Shown piece by piece: positions 56,173-64,000 of a stretch of 64,000 nucleotides of DNA. Numbering within the stretch: position 1 is the first letter of the stretch; the number at the start of each line of letters is the position of its first letter. The notes beneath the pieces were generated by a model. That model saw nothing but the letters and a program-made list of their open reading frames with translations, was not told the origin of the DNA and did no database searches. Both the position numbers and the translations under genes were made by a program. Origin of the DNA: Pseudoalteromonas shioyasakiensis (GTDB lineage Bacteria > Pseudomonadota > Gammaproteobacteria > Enterobacterales > Alteromonadaceae); NCBI RefSeq assembly GCF_019134595.1, contig NZ_CP077770.1, positions 2,252,001 to 2,316,000 on the forward strand, in the 5' to 3' direction.

Positions 56173-56235
56173 CTAGCGGGTGACGAATTGTCGTGTCTAA
56201 CGATTTCAAAACCCGCTCATGTAGCGGGTTTTTTT
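56164..56235 (+). promoter_or_regulatory. First trp attenuator
   Basis: Segments: 1, CACTCG (56164-56169); 2, AGCGGGT (56175-56181); 3, ACCCGCT (56211-56217); 4, AGCGGGT (56223-56229). Segment 2 is identical to segment 4, so 2:3 (antiterminator) and 3:4 (terminator) are exclusive. Stalling on Trp codons frees segment 2; a ribosome at the stop codon covers it and the terminator forms. This is classical enteric-type attenuation. Confidence 0.88.
56208..56235 (+). terminator. trp attenuator terminator 1
   Basis: AAACCCGCT, a five-base loop and AGCGGGTTT followed by T residues to 56235. It lies before the second leader peptide, so leader 2 is transcribed only when this terminator is passed. Confidence 0.92.
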
Positions 56236-56259
56236 ATATCTAAATTTTAAGGTTTTATA

Positions 56260-56310
56260 ATGAATTACATAGCAACTCTTACACATCATTGGTGGTGGCG
56301 CCTGGCTTAG
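56260..56310 (+). CDS. Second trp leader peptide (MNYIATLTHHWWWRLA)
   Basis: A second leader peptide, 16 residues, starts 25 bases after terminator 1, with TAAGG nine bases upstream of the ATG. It again contains three consecutive Trp codons (56290-56298), preceded by two His codons. The stop TAG (56308-56310) lies in the antiterminator segment. Confidence 0.92.
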   Translation: MNYIATLTHHWWWRLA

Positions 56311-56390
56311 CGGGACGGTAAGGGTCTATCTAATTTATAGGCATCTTTATACGAACCCCGCCAAGCATAGCTTCGCGGGGTTTTGTTTTT
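56297..56390 (+). promoter_or_regulatory. Second trp attenuator
   Basis: Segment 2, GCTTAGCGGG (56305-56314), matches terminator 3' arm GCTTCGCGGG (56370-56379) except one base, so it can pair with segment 3, CCCCGCCAAGC (56356-56366). CGC (56299-56301) can pair with GCG (56310-56312) as the 1:2 competitor. The logic is the same as in attenuator 1: stalling at the Trp codons favours read-through into trpE, while completion of the leader favours termination. Confidence 0.85.
56354..56390 (+). terminator. trp attenuator terminator 2
   Basis: AACCCCGC-C-AAGC, the loop ATA, then GCTT-C-GCGGGGTT, a 12-bp stem with one mismatch, followed by TTGTTTTTT. It ends 34 bases before trpE. Confidence 0.92.
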
Positions 56391-56423
56391 TAAAGAGTTT
56401 TTGGGAATGAGGGAGAATGAGGT

Positions 56424-57992
56424 TTGATTTTTAGTCATATAACAACGACACCGGGTGAAGTAACCAGTATCACTCAAGTGCGCGACTACATCAGTAGCCC
56501 ACTTGCGTTATACAGTTTACTCGATAAACCTAATTCACTATTGTTAGAGTCTGCTGAAATTGATTCTAAAGACAGTGTAAAAAGTCTAATTTTGGTTGAC
56601 TCAGCGCTACGTATTGTTTGCCAAGGCAAACAGGTCACACTCACTGCACAGTCAAATAACGGCAAACAATTACTGCCTTATTTACAAACTCATGTGCAAA
56701 ACTGCTCTGCTGAGCTTGTAGAAGACACATTAACGTTAACCTACAACGAGGTAGCAAGCGACATTGATGAAGCCAGTAAATTAGTAGCAGATAACGCTTT
56801 TAGTGCGCTACGTAGCTGTATTAATAGTATTAAAAGCACCACAGATAACCCATTTTCCGTGTTCTTAGGCGGTGTATTTGCCTACGATATGGTTGCTAAT
56901 TTCGAAACTCTTTCTGATGTGCCTGACGGCGAAAACAGCTGCCCAGATTATGTTTTCTACCTAGCCGAAACGTTAGTTGTCATCGACCATCAAGCAAAAA
57001 CAACCGAGCTAATTGGCAATGTATTTAACGGCCCAGAAGTTCATGCTAATTGCTTTGAGGTTGGTCAACAGTTAGAGCGTTTAAATGCCGTATGTGACAA
57101 TGCACAAAGCTACCAAGGGCAAAAGCAAACCGGCTCAAACCCAATTTCTGTTGATGTTAGCGACGAGCAATACTGCGAACATGTGATCAAGTTAAAAAAC
57201 AACATCGTTGATGGCGATATTTTCCAAGTTGTTCCATCACGTACTTTTTCTCTCGCCTGCCCTGACTCACTTCATGCTTACAGCCAACTAAAACAACAAA
57301 ACCCAAGCCCATATATGTTTTACATGCGCGATGAAGAATTTGTGTTATTTGGCGCATCACCCGAGTCAGCCCTCAAATATTGCGCAGAGAGTAAACAAGT
57401 TGAGGTATACCCAATTGCTGGTACTCGCCCTCGTGGCAAGTTTGCTAACGGGCAAATTAATCCAGACCTAGACAGCCGCATTGAGCTTGAACTTCGCAAC
57501 GACCAAAAAGAACGTGCCGAGCACCTTATGTTAGTTGATTTAGCACGAAATGATGTAGCCCGTATTAGCGTACCAGGCACTCGTCACGCTAAAGAGTTAT
57601 TAAAAGTAGACCGCTACTCACAAGTGATGCATTTAGTTTCACGCGTGGTGGGTACTTTAAAACCTGAACTCGATGCGCTACATGCTTACCAAGCTTGTAT
57701 GAACATGGGCACCTTAGTGGGTGCACCAAAAGTACGCGCTGCTGAGTTAGTTCGTCAAACCGAAAAGAAACGCCGCGGCAGCTATGGAGGTGCAGTGGGT
57801 TATTTAACGGGCGATGGCGCCATGGATAGCTGTATTGTTATTCGCTCTGCCTTTGTTAAAAACGGCACGGCCTACGTGCAAGCAGGTGCAGGTGTGGTGT
57901 TTGATTCAGATCCACAATCTGAAGCCAATGAAACCCGTGCTAAAGCACAAGCTGTGATCACTGCGATTCAATCGACTTACGAGGCACAATAA
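56424..57992 (+). CDS. trpE: Anthranilate synthase component I
   Basis: 522 residues starting with TTG; an in-frame TGA at 56418 rules out upstream starts, and GGGAG (56411-56415) is eight bases away. With TrpG it makes anthranilate from chorismate and glutamine. The feedback motif LLLESAEIDSKDSVKSLILVDSALRI is kept. The catalytic C-terminal half has DGDIFQVVPSR, PSPYMFYM, GASPESALKY, PIAGTRPRG, ELRNDQKERAEHLMLVDLARND, and GSYGGAVGYL. The end overlaps the trpG start (TAATG). Confidence 0.98.
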   Translation: MIFSHITTTPGEVTSITQVRDYISSPLALYSLLDKPNSLLLESAEIDSKDSVKSLILVDSALRIVCQGKQVTLTAQSNNGKQLLPYLQTHVQNCSAELVEDTLTLTYNEVASDIDEASKLVADNAFSALRSCINSIKSTTDNPFSVFLGGVFAYDMVANFETLSDVPDGENSCPDYVFYLAETLVVIDHQAKTTELIGNVFNGPEVHANCFEVGQQLERLNAVCDNAQSYQGQKQTGSNPISVDVSDEQYCEHVIKLKNNIVDGDIFQVVPSRTFSLACPDSLHAYSQLKQQNPSPYMFYMRDEEFVLFGASPESALKYCAESKQVEVYPIAGTRPRGKFANGQINPDLDSRIELELRNDQKERAEHLMLVDLARNDVARISVPGTRHAKELLKVDRYSQVMHLVSRVVGTLKPELDALHAYQACMNMGTLVGAPKVRAAELVRQTEKKRRGSYGGAVGYLTGDGAMDSCIVIRSAFVKNGTAYVQAGAGVVFDSDPQSEANETRAKAQAVITAIQSTYEAQ

Positions 57993-58597
57993 TGACGACA
58001 ACATCAGCCTATAAAATCTACTTCTTAGATAACTTTGATTCATTTAGTTATAACTTAGTCGATGAACTTTCTATGTTAGGGTGCCAGTTAGTGGTATACC
58101 GTAATAACATCAGTGCACAAAGCATCTTTGACAAAATGTGCCAAGAAACCGTACCTGTGTTATTAGTACTTTCACCCGGCCCCGGCGCACCATCGGATGC
58201 GGGTTGTTTAATGGAACTCATTGAACTGTGTAAAGGCCGCTTCCCGATGCTGGGCATCTGTTTAGGCCAGCAAGCACTAACACAAAGCTACGGTGGGGTT
58301 ATTGGTCATGCAGGTGAAACTGTGCATGGCAAGTCATCAATTATTACGTTGACTGAGCACCCAGTATTTGCAGGAATGGGCGATAAAATGCCAGTTGCTC
58401 GTTATCATTCATTAATGGCAACCAAAGTCCCTGATGACGTTGAAGTAATTGCTTGTTATGAGAATATTCCGATGGCAATTTACCATCAACAAGATAATGC
58501 CCTTGGCTATCAGTTTCATCCTGAGTCAATTTTAACGCCAAATGGCGCATTGCTATTACAGCAAAGCATTGAATTTTTAACCGCACGCGTGCAGTAG
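57992..58597 (+). CDS. trpG: Anthranilate synthase component II (glutamine amidotransferase)
   Basis: 201 residues, class I glutaminase not fused to TrpD. It releases ammonia from glutamine for TrpE. Motifs: FLDNFDSFSYNLVDEL, LSPGPGAPSDAG, the nucleophile in MLGICLGQQALTQSYGG, and the catalytic His/Glu in YQFHPESILT. Translational coupling to trpE by a one-base TAATG overlap. In E. coli this domain is fused to TrpD; the split form is usual in Alteromonadales. Confidence 0.97.
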   Translation: MTTTSAYKIYFLDNFDSFSYNLVDELSMLGCQLVVYRNNISAQSIFDKMCQETVPVLLVLSPGPGAPSDAGCLMELIELCKGRFPMLGICLGQQALTQSYGGVIGHAGETVHGKSSIITLTEHPVFAGMGDKMPVARYHSLMATKVPDDVEVIACYENIPMAIYHQQDNALGYQFHPESILTPNGALLLQQSIEFLTARVQ

Positions 58598-58606
58598 AGG
58601 AATAAC

Positions 58607-59626
58607 ATGGAAGCAACAACTCAAACCCAGTTAAACCAATTATTAGCAAAGCAAGATTTATCGTTTTCGCAAGCAACTGCATTGTTTGACGCCATCATGA
58701 ATGGCAAGCTTAATGATATTGAATTAACTGCTGCACTTATCGCCCTAAAACTAAAAGGCGAAACAAGTGATGAAATCGCTGGTGCTGCGGCATCAATGCG
58801 CGCCAATGCAGTGCCATTTAAAACCAGCAAAACCTTGCTTGCCGATAGCTGTGGTACCGGTGGTGATGGCTCAAACACCATTAATATTAGTACCACGGCT
58901 GCCATTGTTGCCGCCGCTGCGGGTATCAACATGGTCAAACATGGTAATCGCAGTGTGTCGAGTAATTCTGGCTCTGCGGATTTACTAAAAGCTTTGGGTA
59001 TCAATATTGATATGAGCCCTGAGCAAGCTGCTCATTGTTTAGAAAATACCGGCTTTACATTTTTATTTGCGCCGCATTATCACAGTGGCGTACGCCATGC
59101 GATGGGCGTACGTACGGCCCTTAAAAGCCGCACGATTTTTAATATCTTAGGGCCACTGGCCAACCCCGCAGCCCCTGAGGTGCAATTGCTTGGTGTTTAT
59201 GACGCTTCGCTGTGTTTACCAATGGCCGAAACCTTAAAAACCCTTGGCACAAAACGCGCTATGGTGGTTCACGGTGCAGGCACTGACGAAATTGCCTTAC
59301 ACGGGACAACCAAAGTGGTTGAGCTTAATAACGGTGAGCTGAGCGAATACACACTAACAGCAAGCGATTTTGGTCTTGCAAACTATTCACTTGAACAACT
59401 AGCAGGCCAAGGCCCAGAATATAACGCAAAAGCCAGCTTAGCGATTTTACAAGGTCAAGGTGAAATGGCGCATAACGCAGCCATTATAGCCAACGTTGCC
59501 GCCCTTCTTTATTTAACCGATAAAGCAAGTGATTTAAAAGCAGCCGCAGATCAAGTAAGCGAACTATTAGCATCAGGCAAAGCGATGGACACATTGAACG
59601 CAATTATTGAGGTAAGTCATGGCTAA
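58607..59626 (+). CDS. trpD: Anthranilate phosphoribosyltransferase
   Basis: 339 residues. Transfers phosphoribosyl from PRPP to anthranilate. The PRPP site is DSCGTGGDGSNTINISTTAAIVAAAAG, followed by VKHGNRSVSSNSGSADLL, F-A-P-H-Y-H-S-G-V-R-H, ILGPLANPA, and VVHGAGTDEIAL. GAGG lies ten bases upstream. Nine bases follow the trpG stop. The 3' end overlaps trpC by eight bases. Confidence 0.97.
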   Translation: MEATTQTQLNQLLAKQDLSFSQATALFDAIMNGKLNDIELTAALIALKLKGETSDEIAGAAASMRANAVPFKTSKTLLADSCGTGGDGSNTINISTTAAIVAAAAGINMVKHGNRSVSSNSGSADLLKALGINIDMSPEQAAHCLENTGFTFLFAPHYHSGVRHAMGVRTALKSRTIFNILGPLANPAAPEVQLLGVYDASLCLPMAETLKTLGTKRAMVVHGAGTDEIALHGTTKVVELNNGELSEYTLTASDFGLANYSLEQLAGQGPEYNAKASLAILQGQGEMAHNAAIIANVAALLYLTDKASDLKAAADQVSELLASGKAMDTLNAIIEVSHG

Positions 59627-60983
59627 CGTGTTAGACAAAATTGTTGCCGACAAACGCATTGAATTAGAACAAAGAAAAGTACAGCGCCCGCTTGAATCTT
59701 TCATTAGCGAGGTTGTGCCAACCAAACGAGACTTTGAAGGCGCATTAGCAGCAACCGGCACGCAGTTTATTTTAGAATGTAAAAAAGCCTCACCATCAAA
59801 GGGGCTTATTCGCGAACCATTCAATTTAGACGAAATTACATCGGTTTATAAAAAGTACGCAACCTGTATGAGCGTACTAACAGATGAAAAATATTTCCAA
59901 GGCAGTTATCAGTACCTTGAGTATGTGCGCAGCCAAGTTGAACAGCCGCTAATTTGTAAAGACTTCTTTATTGATGAGTACCAAGTTTATTTAGCACGCT
60001 TATCGGGTGGTGATGCCATTTTATTAATGCTCTCTGTCCTTGATGACGAACAATATTTAGCGCTTCACAAAGTGGCTGACTCTTTAAACATGTCGGTACT
60101 CACTGAAGTTAGTAATGAGCAAGAAGTAAGCCGTGCTCTTTCACTTAATGCCAGCCTTATCGGTATTAATAACCGCGACCTTCGTGACTTAAGTACTGAT
60201 CTTGCAACAACTGAGCGCTTACGTCAGCTTATCCCAAATGACAAAGTGGTGATTTCAGAGTCTGGCATTTATACCCATAAAGATGTAAAACGCCTTGCGC
60301 CATTGTGTGATGGCTTTTTAATTGGCAGCTCACTGATGGCCGAGCGCGACTTAGAAGCCGCATGTCGTAAAGTGATTTTAGGTGAGAACAAAGTGTGCGG
60401 TTTAACCCGTTCACAAGATGCGATGGCAGCCTACGCCAGTGGTGCTGTGTATGGTGGCTTAATTTTTTATCCTAAGTCACCGCGCTATGTCGATATCGAC
60501 TGTGCCAAACAAGTTACGCAAAGTGCCCCGCTCGCGTATGTGGGTGTGTTTGTCAATGCACCGCTTGAACAAGTGGTCGATTATGCACAAAGCTTAAAAT
60601 TAGCTGCAGTGCAATTACATGGCGATGAGAATAGCGAATATATTCAAAGTCTCAGAAAGCAATTACCACTTGGCTGTGAAATTTGGAAAGCCCAAGCCGT
60701 TAAAGGTGAATTACCTAAACCGCTTGAAGGGGTTGATCGCCATTTATACGATACTTACAGCAAAAGCCAAAAAGGCGGCACAGGCGAAGCATTTGATTGG
60801 TCAGTGCTAGAGACGGCAACCGTGCCGTTTATGTTAGCCGGTGGTTTAAACCCAGAAAATATTCATGCAGCGCTTTATCGCGGTGCCAATGGCCTTGACC
60901 TAAATTCTGGCGTTGAAGCGTCAGCGGGTAAAAAGTGCCAAACAAAATTACAAAATGCGTTTTCGCATATCAGAAATTATTGA
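59619..60983 (+). CDS. trpCF: Bifunctional indole-3-glycerol phosphate synthase / phosphoribosylanthranilate isomerase
   Basis: 454 residues, the fused TrpC-TrpF enzyme. IGPS domain (about 1-255): [54 protein letters not shown], and [17 protein letters not shown] domain (about 258-454): [11 protein letters not shown] (Cys general base), [15 protein letters not shown], and [12 protein letters not shown]...[15 protein letters not shown]. Both active sites appear complete, as in E. coli TrpC. Confidence 0.97.
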   Translation: MANVLDKIVADKRIELEQRKVQRPLESFISEVVPTKRDFEGALAATGTQFILECKKASPSKGLIREPFNLDEITSVYKKYATCMSVLTDEKYFQGSYQYLEYVRSQVEQPLICKDFFIDEYQVYLARLSGGDAILLMLSVLDDEQYLALHKVADSLNMSVLTEVSNEQEVSRALSLNASLIGINNRDLRDLSTDLATTERLRQLIPNDKVVISESGIYTHKDVKRLAPLCDGFLIGSSLMAERDLEAACRKVILGENKVCGLTRSQDAMAAYASGAVYGGLIFYPKSPRYVDIDCAKQVTQSAPLAYVGVFVNAPLEQVVDYAQSLKLAAVQLHGDENSEYIQSLRKQLPLGCEIWKAQAVKGELPKPLEGVDRHLYDTYSKSQKGGTGEAFDWSVLETATVPFMLAGGLNPENIHAALYRGANGLDLNSGVEASAGKKCQTKLQNAFSHIRNY

Positions 60984-60990
60984 GGTTAGA

Positions 60991-62175
60991 ATGCAAAATC
61001 CAGCTTATTTCGGTGAATTCGGTGGTATGTTTGTACCACAGCTGCTTGTGCCAGCTCTCAAGCAACTAGAAGCAGAATTTAATAAATCACAAAACGATCC
61101 AGCTTTTCAGGCTGAGTTTGAAAAACTATTAAATGAATACGCAGGTCGCCCTACACCATTAACACTGACACGTAACTTAGTTAAAAATCCTAAGGTAAAA
61201 CTGTATTTAAAGCGTGAAGATTTACTGCACGGTGGTGCGCACAAAACCAATCAAGTACTTGGTCAAGCACTCCTTACCAAACGCATGGGTAAAAAAGAAG
61301 TGATTGCAGAAACAGGTGCCGGCCAACACGGTGTTGCAACGGCCCTTGCCTGTGCCCTACTTGGCTTAAAATGCCGCGTTTACATGGGTGCAAAAGACGT
61401 TGAACGTCAGCAACCAAATGTATTTCGTATGAAACTAATGGGCGCAGAGGTTATTCCTGTCACAGCAGGCTCTGGTACCTTAAAGGATGCAGTAAACGAA
61501 GCACTACGCGATTGGTCAGCTAATTACAAAGATGCTCACTATTTACTAGGCACTGCAGCAGGCCCTCACCCATTCCCAACCATGGTACGTGAGTTCCAAA
61601 AAATGATTGGTGAAGAAGCAAAACAACAAGTGCTTAAAGCAGAAGGTCGCTTACCTGATGCGGTGCTTGCTTGTGTGGGTGGTGGCTCAAACGCCATTGG
61701 TATGTTCACAGACTTCATTGATGAGCCAAGCGTAAAATTAATTGGTGTAGAGCCAGCTGGTAAAGGCTTAGATACCCACCAGCATGGTGCAACCTTATGT
61801 AAAGGCACAAAAGGCATTTTACACGGTACCTATACCTATATTATGCAAGATGATGATGGTCAAATTGAAGAGTCTTACTCTGTATCAGCAGGTCTTGATT
61901 ACCCTGCTGTTGGTCCACAACATGCGCACTTACATGAAACTGGCCGTGCTGAGTACGTTGGAATTAGCGATACTGAAGCGCTTGAAGCATTCCAACTACT
62001 GGCTAAAAACGAAGGGATCATTCCAGCGCTTGAATCAAGCCATGCCCTCGCATATGCCCTTAAATATGCCGAGCAACAAACCGAAGACACTATTTTAGTG
62101 GTTAACCTAAGCGGCCGAGGCGATAAAGATTTGGCTCACGTACACAGTGTTTTATCTGAAGGAGGCGCACTATGA
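60991..62175 (+). CDS. trpB: Tryptophan synthase beta chain
   Basis: 394 residues. PLP enzyme joining indole and serine. [21 protein letters not shown] starts at 60991 after TGAGG; the open frame from 60913 is only overlap with trpCF. Motifs: the PLP lysine in [42 protein letters not shown] loop and the ending [16 protein letters not shown]. Overlaps trpA by four bases. Confidence 0.98.
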   Translation: MQNPAYFGEFGGMFVPQLLVPALKQLEAEFNKSQNDPAFQAEFEKLLNEYAGRPTPLTLTRNLVKNPKVKLYLKREDLLHGGAHKTNQVLGQALLTKRMGKKEVIAETGAGQHGVATALACALLGLKCRVYMGAKDVERQQPNVFRMKLMGAEVIPVTAGSGTLKDAVNEALRDWSANYKDAHYLLGTAAGPHPFPTMVREFQKMIGEEAKQQVLKAEGRLPDAVLACVGGGSNAIGMFTDFIDEPSVKLIGVEPAGKGLDTHQHGATLCKGTKGILHGTYTYIMQDDDGQIEESYSVSAGLDYPAVGPQHAHLHETGRAEYVGISDTEALEAFQLLAKNEGIIPALESSHALAYALKYAEQQTEDTILVVNLSGRGDKDLAHVHSVLSEGGAL

Positions 62176-62984
62176 GCCAGACTAACCGTTACGGACAACT
62201 GTTCGCCACATTAAATGAAACCAACCAAGGTGCCTTTGTACCCTTTGTTACTATTGGCGACCCTAATAAAGCACTGAGTGTAGAAATCATCAAAAGCTTA
62301 ATTGATGGCGGCGCTGATGCCCTTGAGCTAGGTATTCCTTTTTCTGATCCGATTGCAGATGGCCCGGTGATCCAAGCGGCCAACATTCGTGCACTTGATG
62401 AAAACATCAATACCCAAGATTGCTTTGATATCATTAAACAAGTGCGCCAGTACAATGCCGATATTCCAATTGGCCTGTTATTGTATTCAAACTTAGTGTT
62501 TAAACGTGGCATCGATAAGTTTTATCAAGATGCTAAAGAAGCAGGTGTCGATTCAATTTTAGTGGCTGACGTGCCGCTACATGAATCAAAGCTATTTCGC
62601 CAAACAGCGATGAAAAATGGTATTGACCCAATTTTTATTGCTACACCGAATGCTGATGATGACACTTTACGAGAGTGTGCGTCATATGGCCGTGGTTACA
62701 CATACCTTCTTTCACGCGCAGGTGTGACAGGCACAGAAACCAAGGCACAAATGCCAGCAGATTCATTAGTTAAAAAACTAAAAGATTACCATGCTGCACC
62801 GGCATTATTAGGCTTTGGCGTATCAACGCCGGAAGATGTTAAATCAGCACTTGATTCAGGGGCCGCTGGTGCGATTTCAGGCTCTGCGGTTGTTAAAATC
62901 ATCGAGGCAAACCTTGATGATCAAGCAGCAATGCTAACTGGTTTAAAAGAGTTTGTAGCCAGTATGAAAGTAGCTACAAAGTAA
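62172..62984 (+). CDS. trpA: Tryptophan synthase alpha chain
   Basis: 270 residues. TIM barrel that cleaves indole-3-glycerol phosphate to indole and glyceraldehyde 3-phosphate. Catalytic residues appear in [20 protein letters not shown] (Glu) and [10 protein letters not shown] (Asp). Later: [12 protein letters not shown] and [12 protein letters not shown]...[12 protein letters not shown]. Coupled to trpB through ATGA, and last gene of the operon, ending at an intrinsic terminator. Confidence 0.98.
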   Translation: MSQTNRYGQLFATLNETNQGAFVPFVTIGDPNKALSVEIIKSLIDGGADALELGIPFSDPIADGPVIQAANIRALDENINTQDCFDIIKQVRQYNADIPIGLLLYSNLVFKRGIDKFYQDAKEAGVDSILVADVPLHESKLFRQTAMKNGIDPIFIATPNADDDTLRECASYGRGYTYLLSRAGVTGTETKAQMPADSLVKKLKDYHAAPALLGFGVSTPEDVKSALDSGAAGAISGSAVVKIIEANLDDQAAMLTGLKEFVASMKVATK

Positions 62985-63001
62985 GTTTGTTTTATTACTT
63001 T

Positions 63002-63027
63002 AAAAAGGGCCATAAAGGCCCTTTTTT
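63002..63027 (+). terminator. Intrinsic terminator of trp operon
   Basis: AAAAAGGGCC, the loop ATAAA and GGCCCTTTTTT. The 10-bp stem with a T run lies 18 bases after the trpA stop and may also act for the convergent PfpI-like gene. Confidence 0.92.
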
Positions 63028-63045
63028 GTGTCTAACTATTTATGA

Positions 63046-63618
63046 TTAATGATGGCGGTGAATACCCTCTTTAATCTCTTCGATAAACTTACGATTAAAA
63101 GCCTCAAGGTCGGCTGGGCTTCGGCTTGTAACTATGCCCTCATCTACACAAACCTCTTGATCAACCCAATTAGCCCCTGCATTGATCAAATCCGTTTTGA
63201 TACTTGGATATGACGTTACTTTGCGATCGCGTAGTTTGTTAATTTCGGCTAATAGCCATGGGCCGTGGCAAATCGCAGCGATGGGTTTATTTTTACCGGC
63301 ACTGAAAAAACCATCAACAAAGGCTTTTGCTTCACTATTTTGACGTAACGTATCTGGGTTGAATAAGCCACCAGGCAGAAGTAACGCATCATACTCTGCA
63401 GAGTCTGCTTCGTTTACTACACGGTCAACACTGACTCGCTCACCCCATTGGTTTTCATCCCATGCGGTAATATCGCCGCGCTCAAGTGACACAACTTCAA
63501 CAAGTGCACCAGCTTCTAATAATGCGCTTCGTGGTGACAAAAGCTCGCTTTGCTCAAAACCATTGGTTGCAAGAATGGCAATCTTTTTACCATTAAGTTG
63601 GCTGTTTAAATTTGACAT
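63046..63618 (-). CDS. DJ-1/PfpI family protein (YhbO-like)
   Basis: 190 residues. ILATNGFEQSELLSPRSALLEAGALVEVVS, the nucleophile elbow AAICHGPWLLAE (Cys with following His) and Y-D-A-L-L-L-P-G-G match PfpI/YhbO stress proteins, described as chaperone-like, peptidase or deglycase-type enzymes. AAGGAG precedes the ATG. No operon partner. Cytoplasmic; the exact activity is debated for the family. Confidence 0.9.
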   Translation of the reverse strand: MSNLNSQLNGKKIAILATNGFEQSELLSPRSALLEAGALVEVVSLERGDITAWDENQWGERVSVDRVVNEADSAEYDALLLPGGLFNPDTLRQNSEAKAFVDGFFSAGKNKPIAAICHGPWLLAEINKLRDRKVTSYPSIKTDLINAGANWVDQEVCVDEGIVTSRSPADLEAFNRKFIEEIKEGIHRHH

Positions 63619-63755
63619 GTTATCTCCTTATTTAGGTAAACCTAAACAATTAACAGCAGACAACATGCCAAACTTAATAGATTGAAAGTATTGAATAAAT
63701 TTTCAGGTATTCTATTTATGCTCTGTAAATACTACAACCGCTTTGCAAATCCTGC

Positions 63756-64000
63756 TTACAAACCGTCTTTGAGTGCTTTAGCAGGTTTAAAAACTGGCTT
63801 GTTAGCACCTTCTATTTCAATTTCTTCACCGGTTTGTGGGTTGCGCCCTTTGCGTGCAGGATAATAACTTAAGGCAAACGTACCAAAGCCATTAATTTGC
63901 ACTTGGTCGCCCTCAGAAAGAGACTTTTCGATAGCATTTAACATGCTGGTTAAGGCAGCTTGTGTGTCTTTTTTTGTTAATTCACTGTGGGCAGCCATTT
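63756..64000 (-). CDS. HU-family DNA-binding protein, 5' end outside window
   Basis: The last 80 or so codons of an HU/IHF-type protein of about 90 residues. KMAAHSELTKKDTQAALTSM, VQINGFGTFALSYYPARKGRNPQTGEEIEIEGANKPVFKPAKALKD contain the beta-arm motif G-R-N-P-Q-T-G and the GFGTF turn. The visible MAAHSEL is not the true start: homologues have about eight to nine residues before it, and the frame is open to the window edge. Nucleoid protein; here it seems monocistronic, with about 137 bases to the PfpI gene. Confidence 0.93.
   Translation of the reverse strand, partial: MAAHSELTKKDTQAALTSMLNAIEKSLSEGDQVQINGFGTFALSYYPARKGRNPQTGEEIEIEGANKPVFKPAKALKDGL

Overview
The window looks like chromosomal DNA of a marine gammaproteobacterium of the Alteromonadales, most like Pseudoalteromonas. 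The grounds are gene content and order: yfbV/ackA-pta, yffB-dapE, a ycfL-lpoB cluster, mrp/metG, rnm-yciO-scpA next to a trp operon with fused trpCF, two large TonB-dependent receptors, a secreted GH16 glucanase, and moderate-to-low GC with TTAA-rich spacers. No rRNA, tRNA, phage, IS element or CRISPR array was seen. The first gene and the last (HU) are cut by the window edges.

Layout. 1-9.5 kb: tail of a transporter permease, rlmA, yfbV, the acetate kinase/phosphotransacetylase operon, then an operon of an ACT protein, an EIIA-Glc-like protein lacking both catalytic histidines, an ArsC/Spx-like reductase, dapE and an M15 peptidase, with a convergent DMT exporter. 9.6-12.6 kb: an envelope operon (COG3014 lipoprotein, ycfL-like, lpoB, glycine-zipper protein). 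12.6-18.9 kb: alaA, an Hpt protein, tapT, a CLCA_X-type protein, an EAL phosphodiesterase and dcd. 19.2-25.6 kb: a laminarin-type locus (GH16 lipoprotein followed by a TonB-dependent receptor) under a promoter with two near-identical LacI-type operators; it sits between dcd and mrp. 25.6-35 kb: mrp, metG, an SGNH-like lipoprotein, a second-type signal peptidase I, a membrane protein/XRE pair, a quinone oxidoreductase and aceK. 35-46.9 kb: a LysR regulator, an unknown Cys-rich protein, an isocitrate dehydrogenase with unusual cofactor-site residues, a hybrid histidine kinase, a second TonB-dependent receptor and a three-gene enzyme set (alpha/beta hydrolase, acetoacetate-decarboxylase-like protein, phytoene-desaturase-like flavoprotein). 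47-53.5 kb: small and accessory genes, YceI/cytochrome b561, a heptanucleotide repeat, an acyltransferase, a GNAT enzyme and unknowns. 53.6-64 kb: scpA, yciO, rnm, the trp operon, a DJ-1/PfpI protein and HU.

The most striking element is the trp leader region (56.06-56.42 kb). It carries two complete ribosome-mediated attenuators in series. Each has its own leader peptide with three consecutive Trp codons, its own antiterminator segment and its own intrinsic terminator, and trpE then starts at TTG. RNA polymerase must pass two independent tests of Trp-tRNA charging before reaching trpE. No TrpR-like operator was recognised.

Other points of note are the histidine-less EIIA protein, the isocitrate dehydrogenase near aceK that keeps the AceK target serine but has lost most NADP-phosphate contacts, and the glucanase locus with its paired operators and vicinal-cysteine repeat domains. 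All assignments come from reading the sequence and from recalled family features; no database search was possible.
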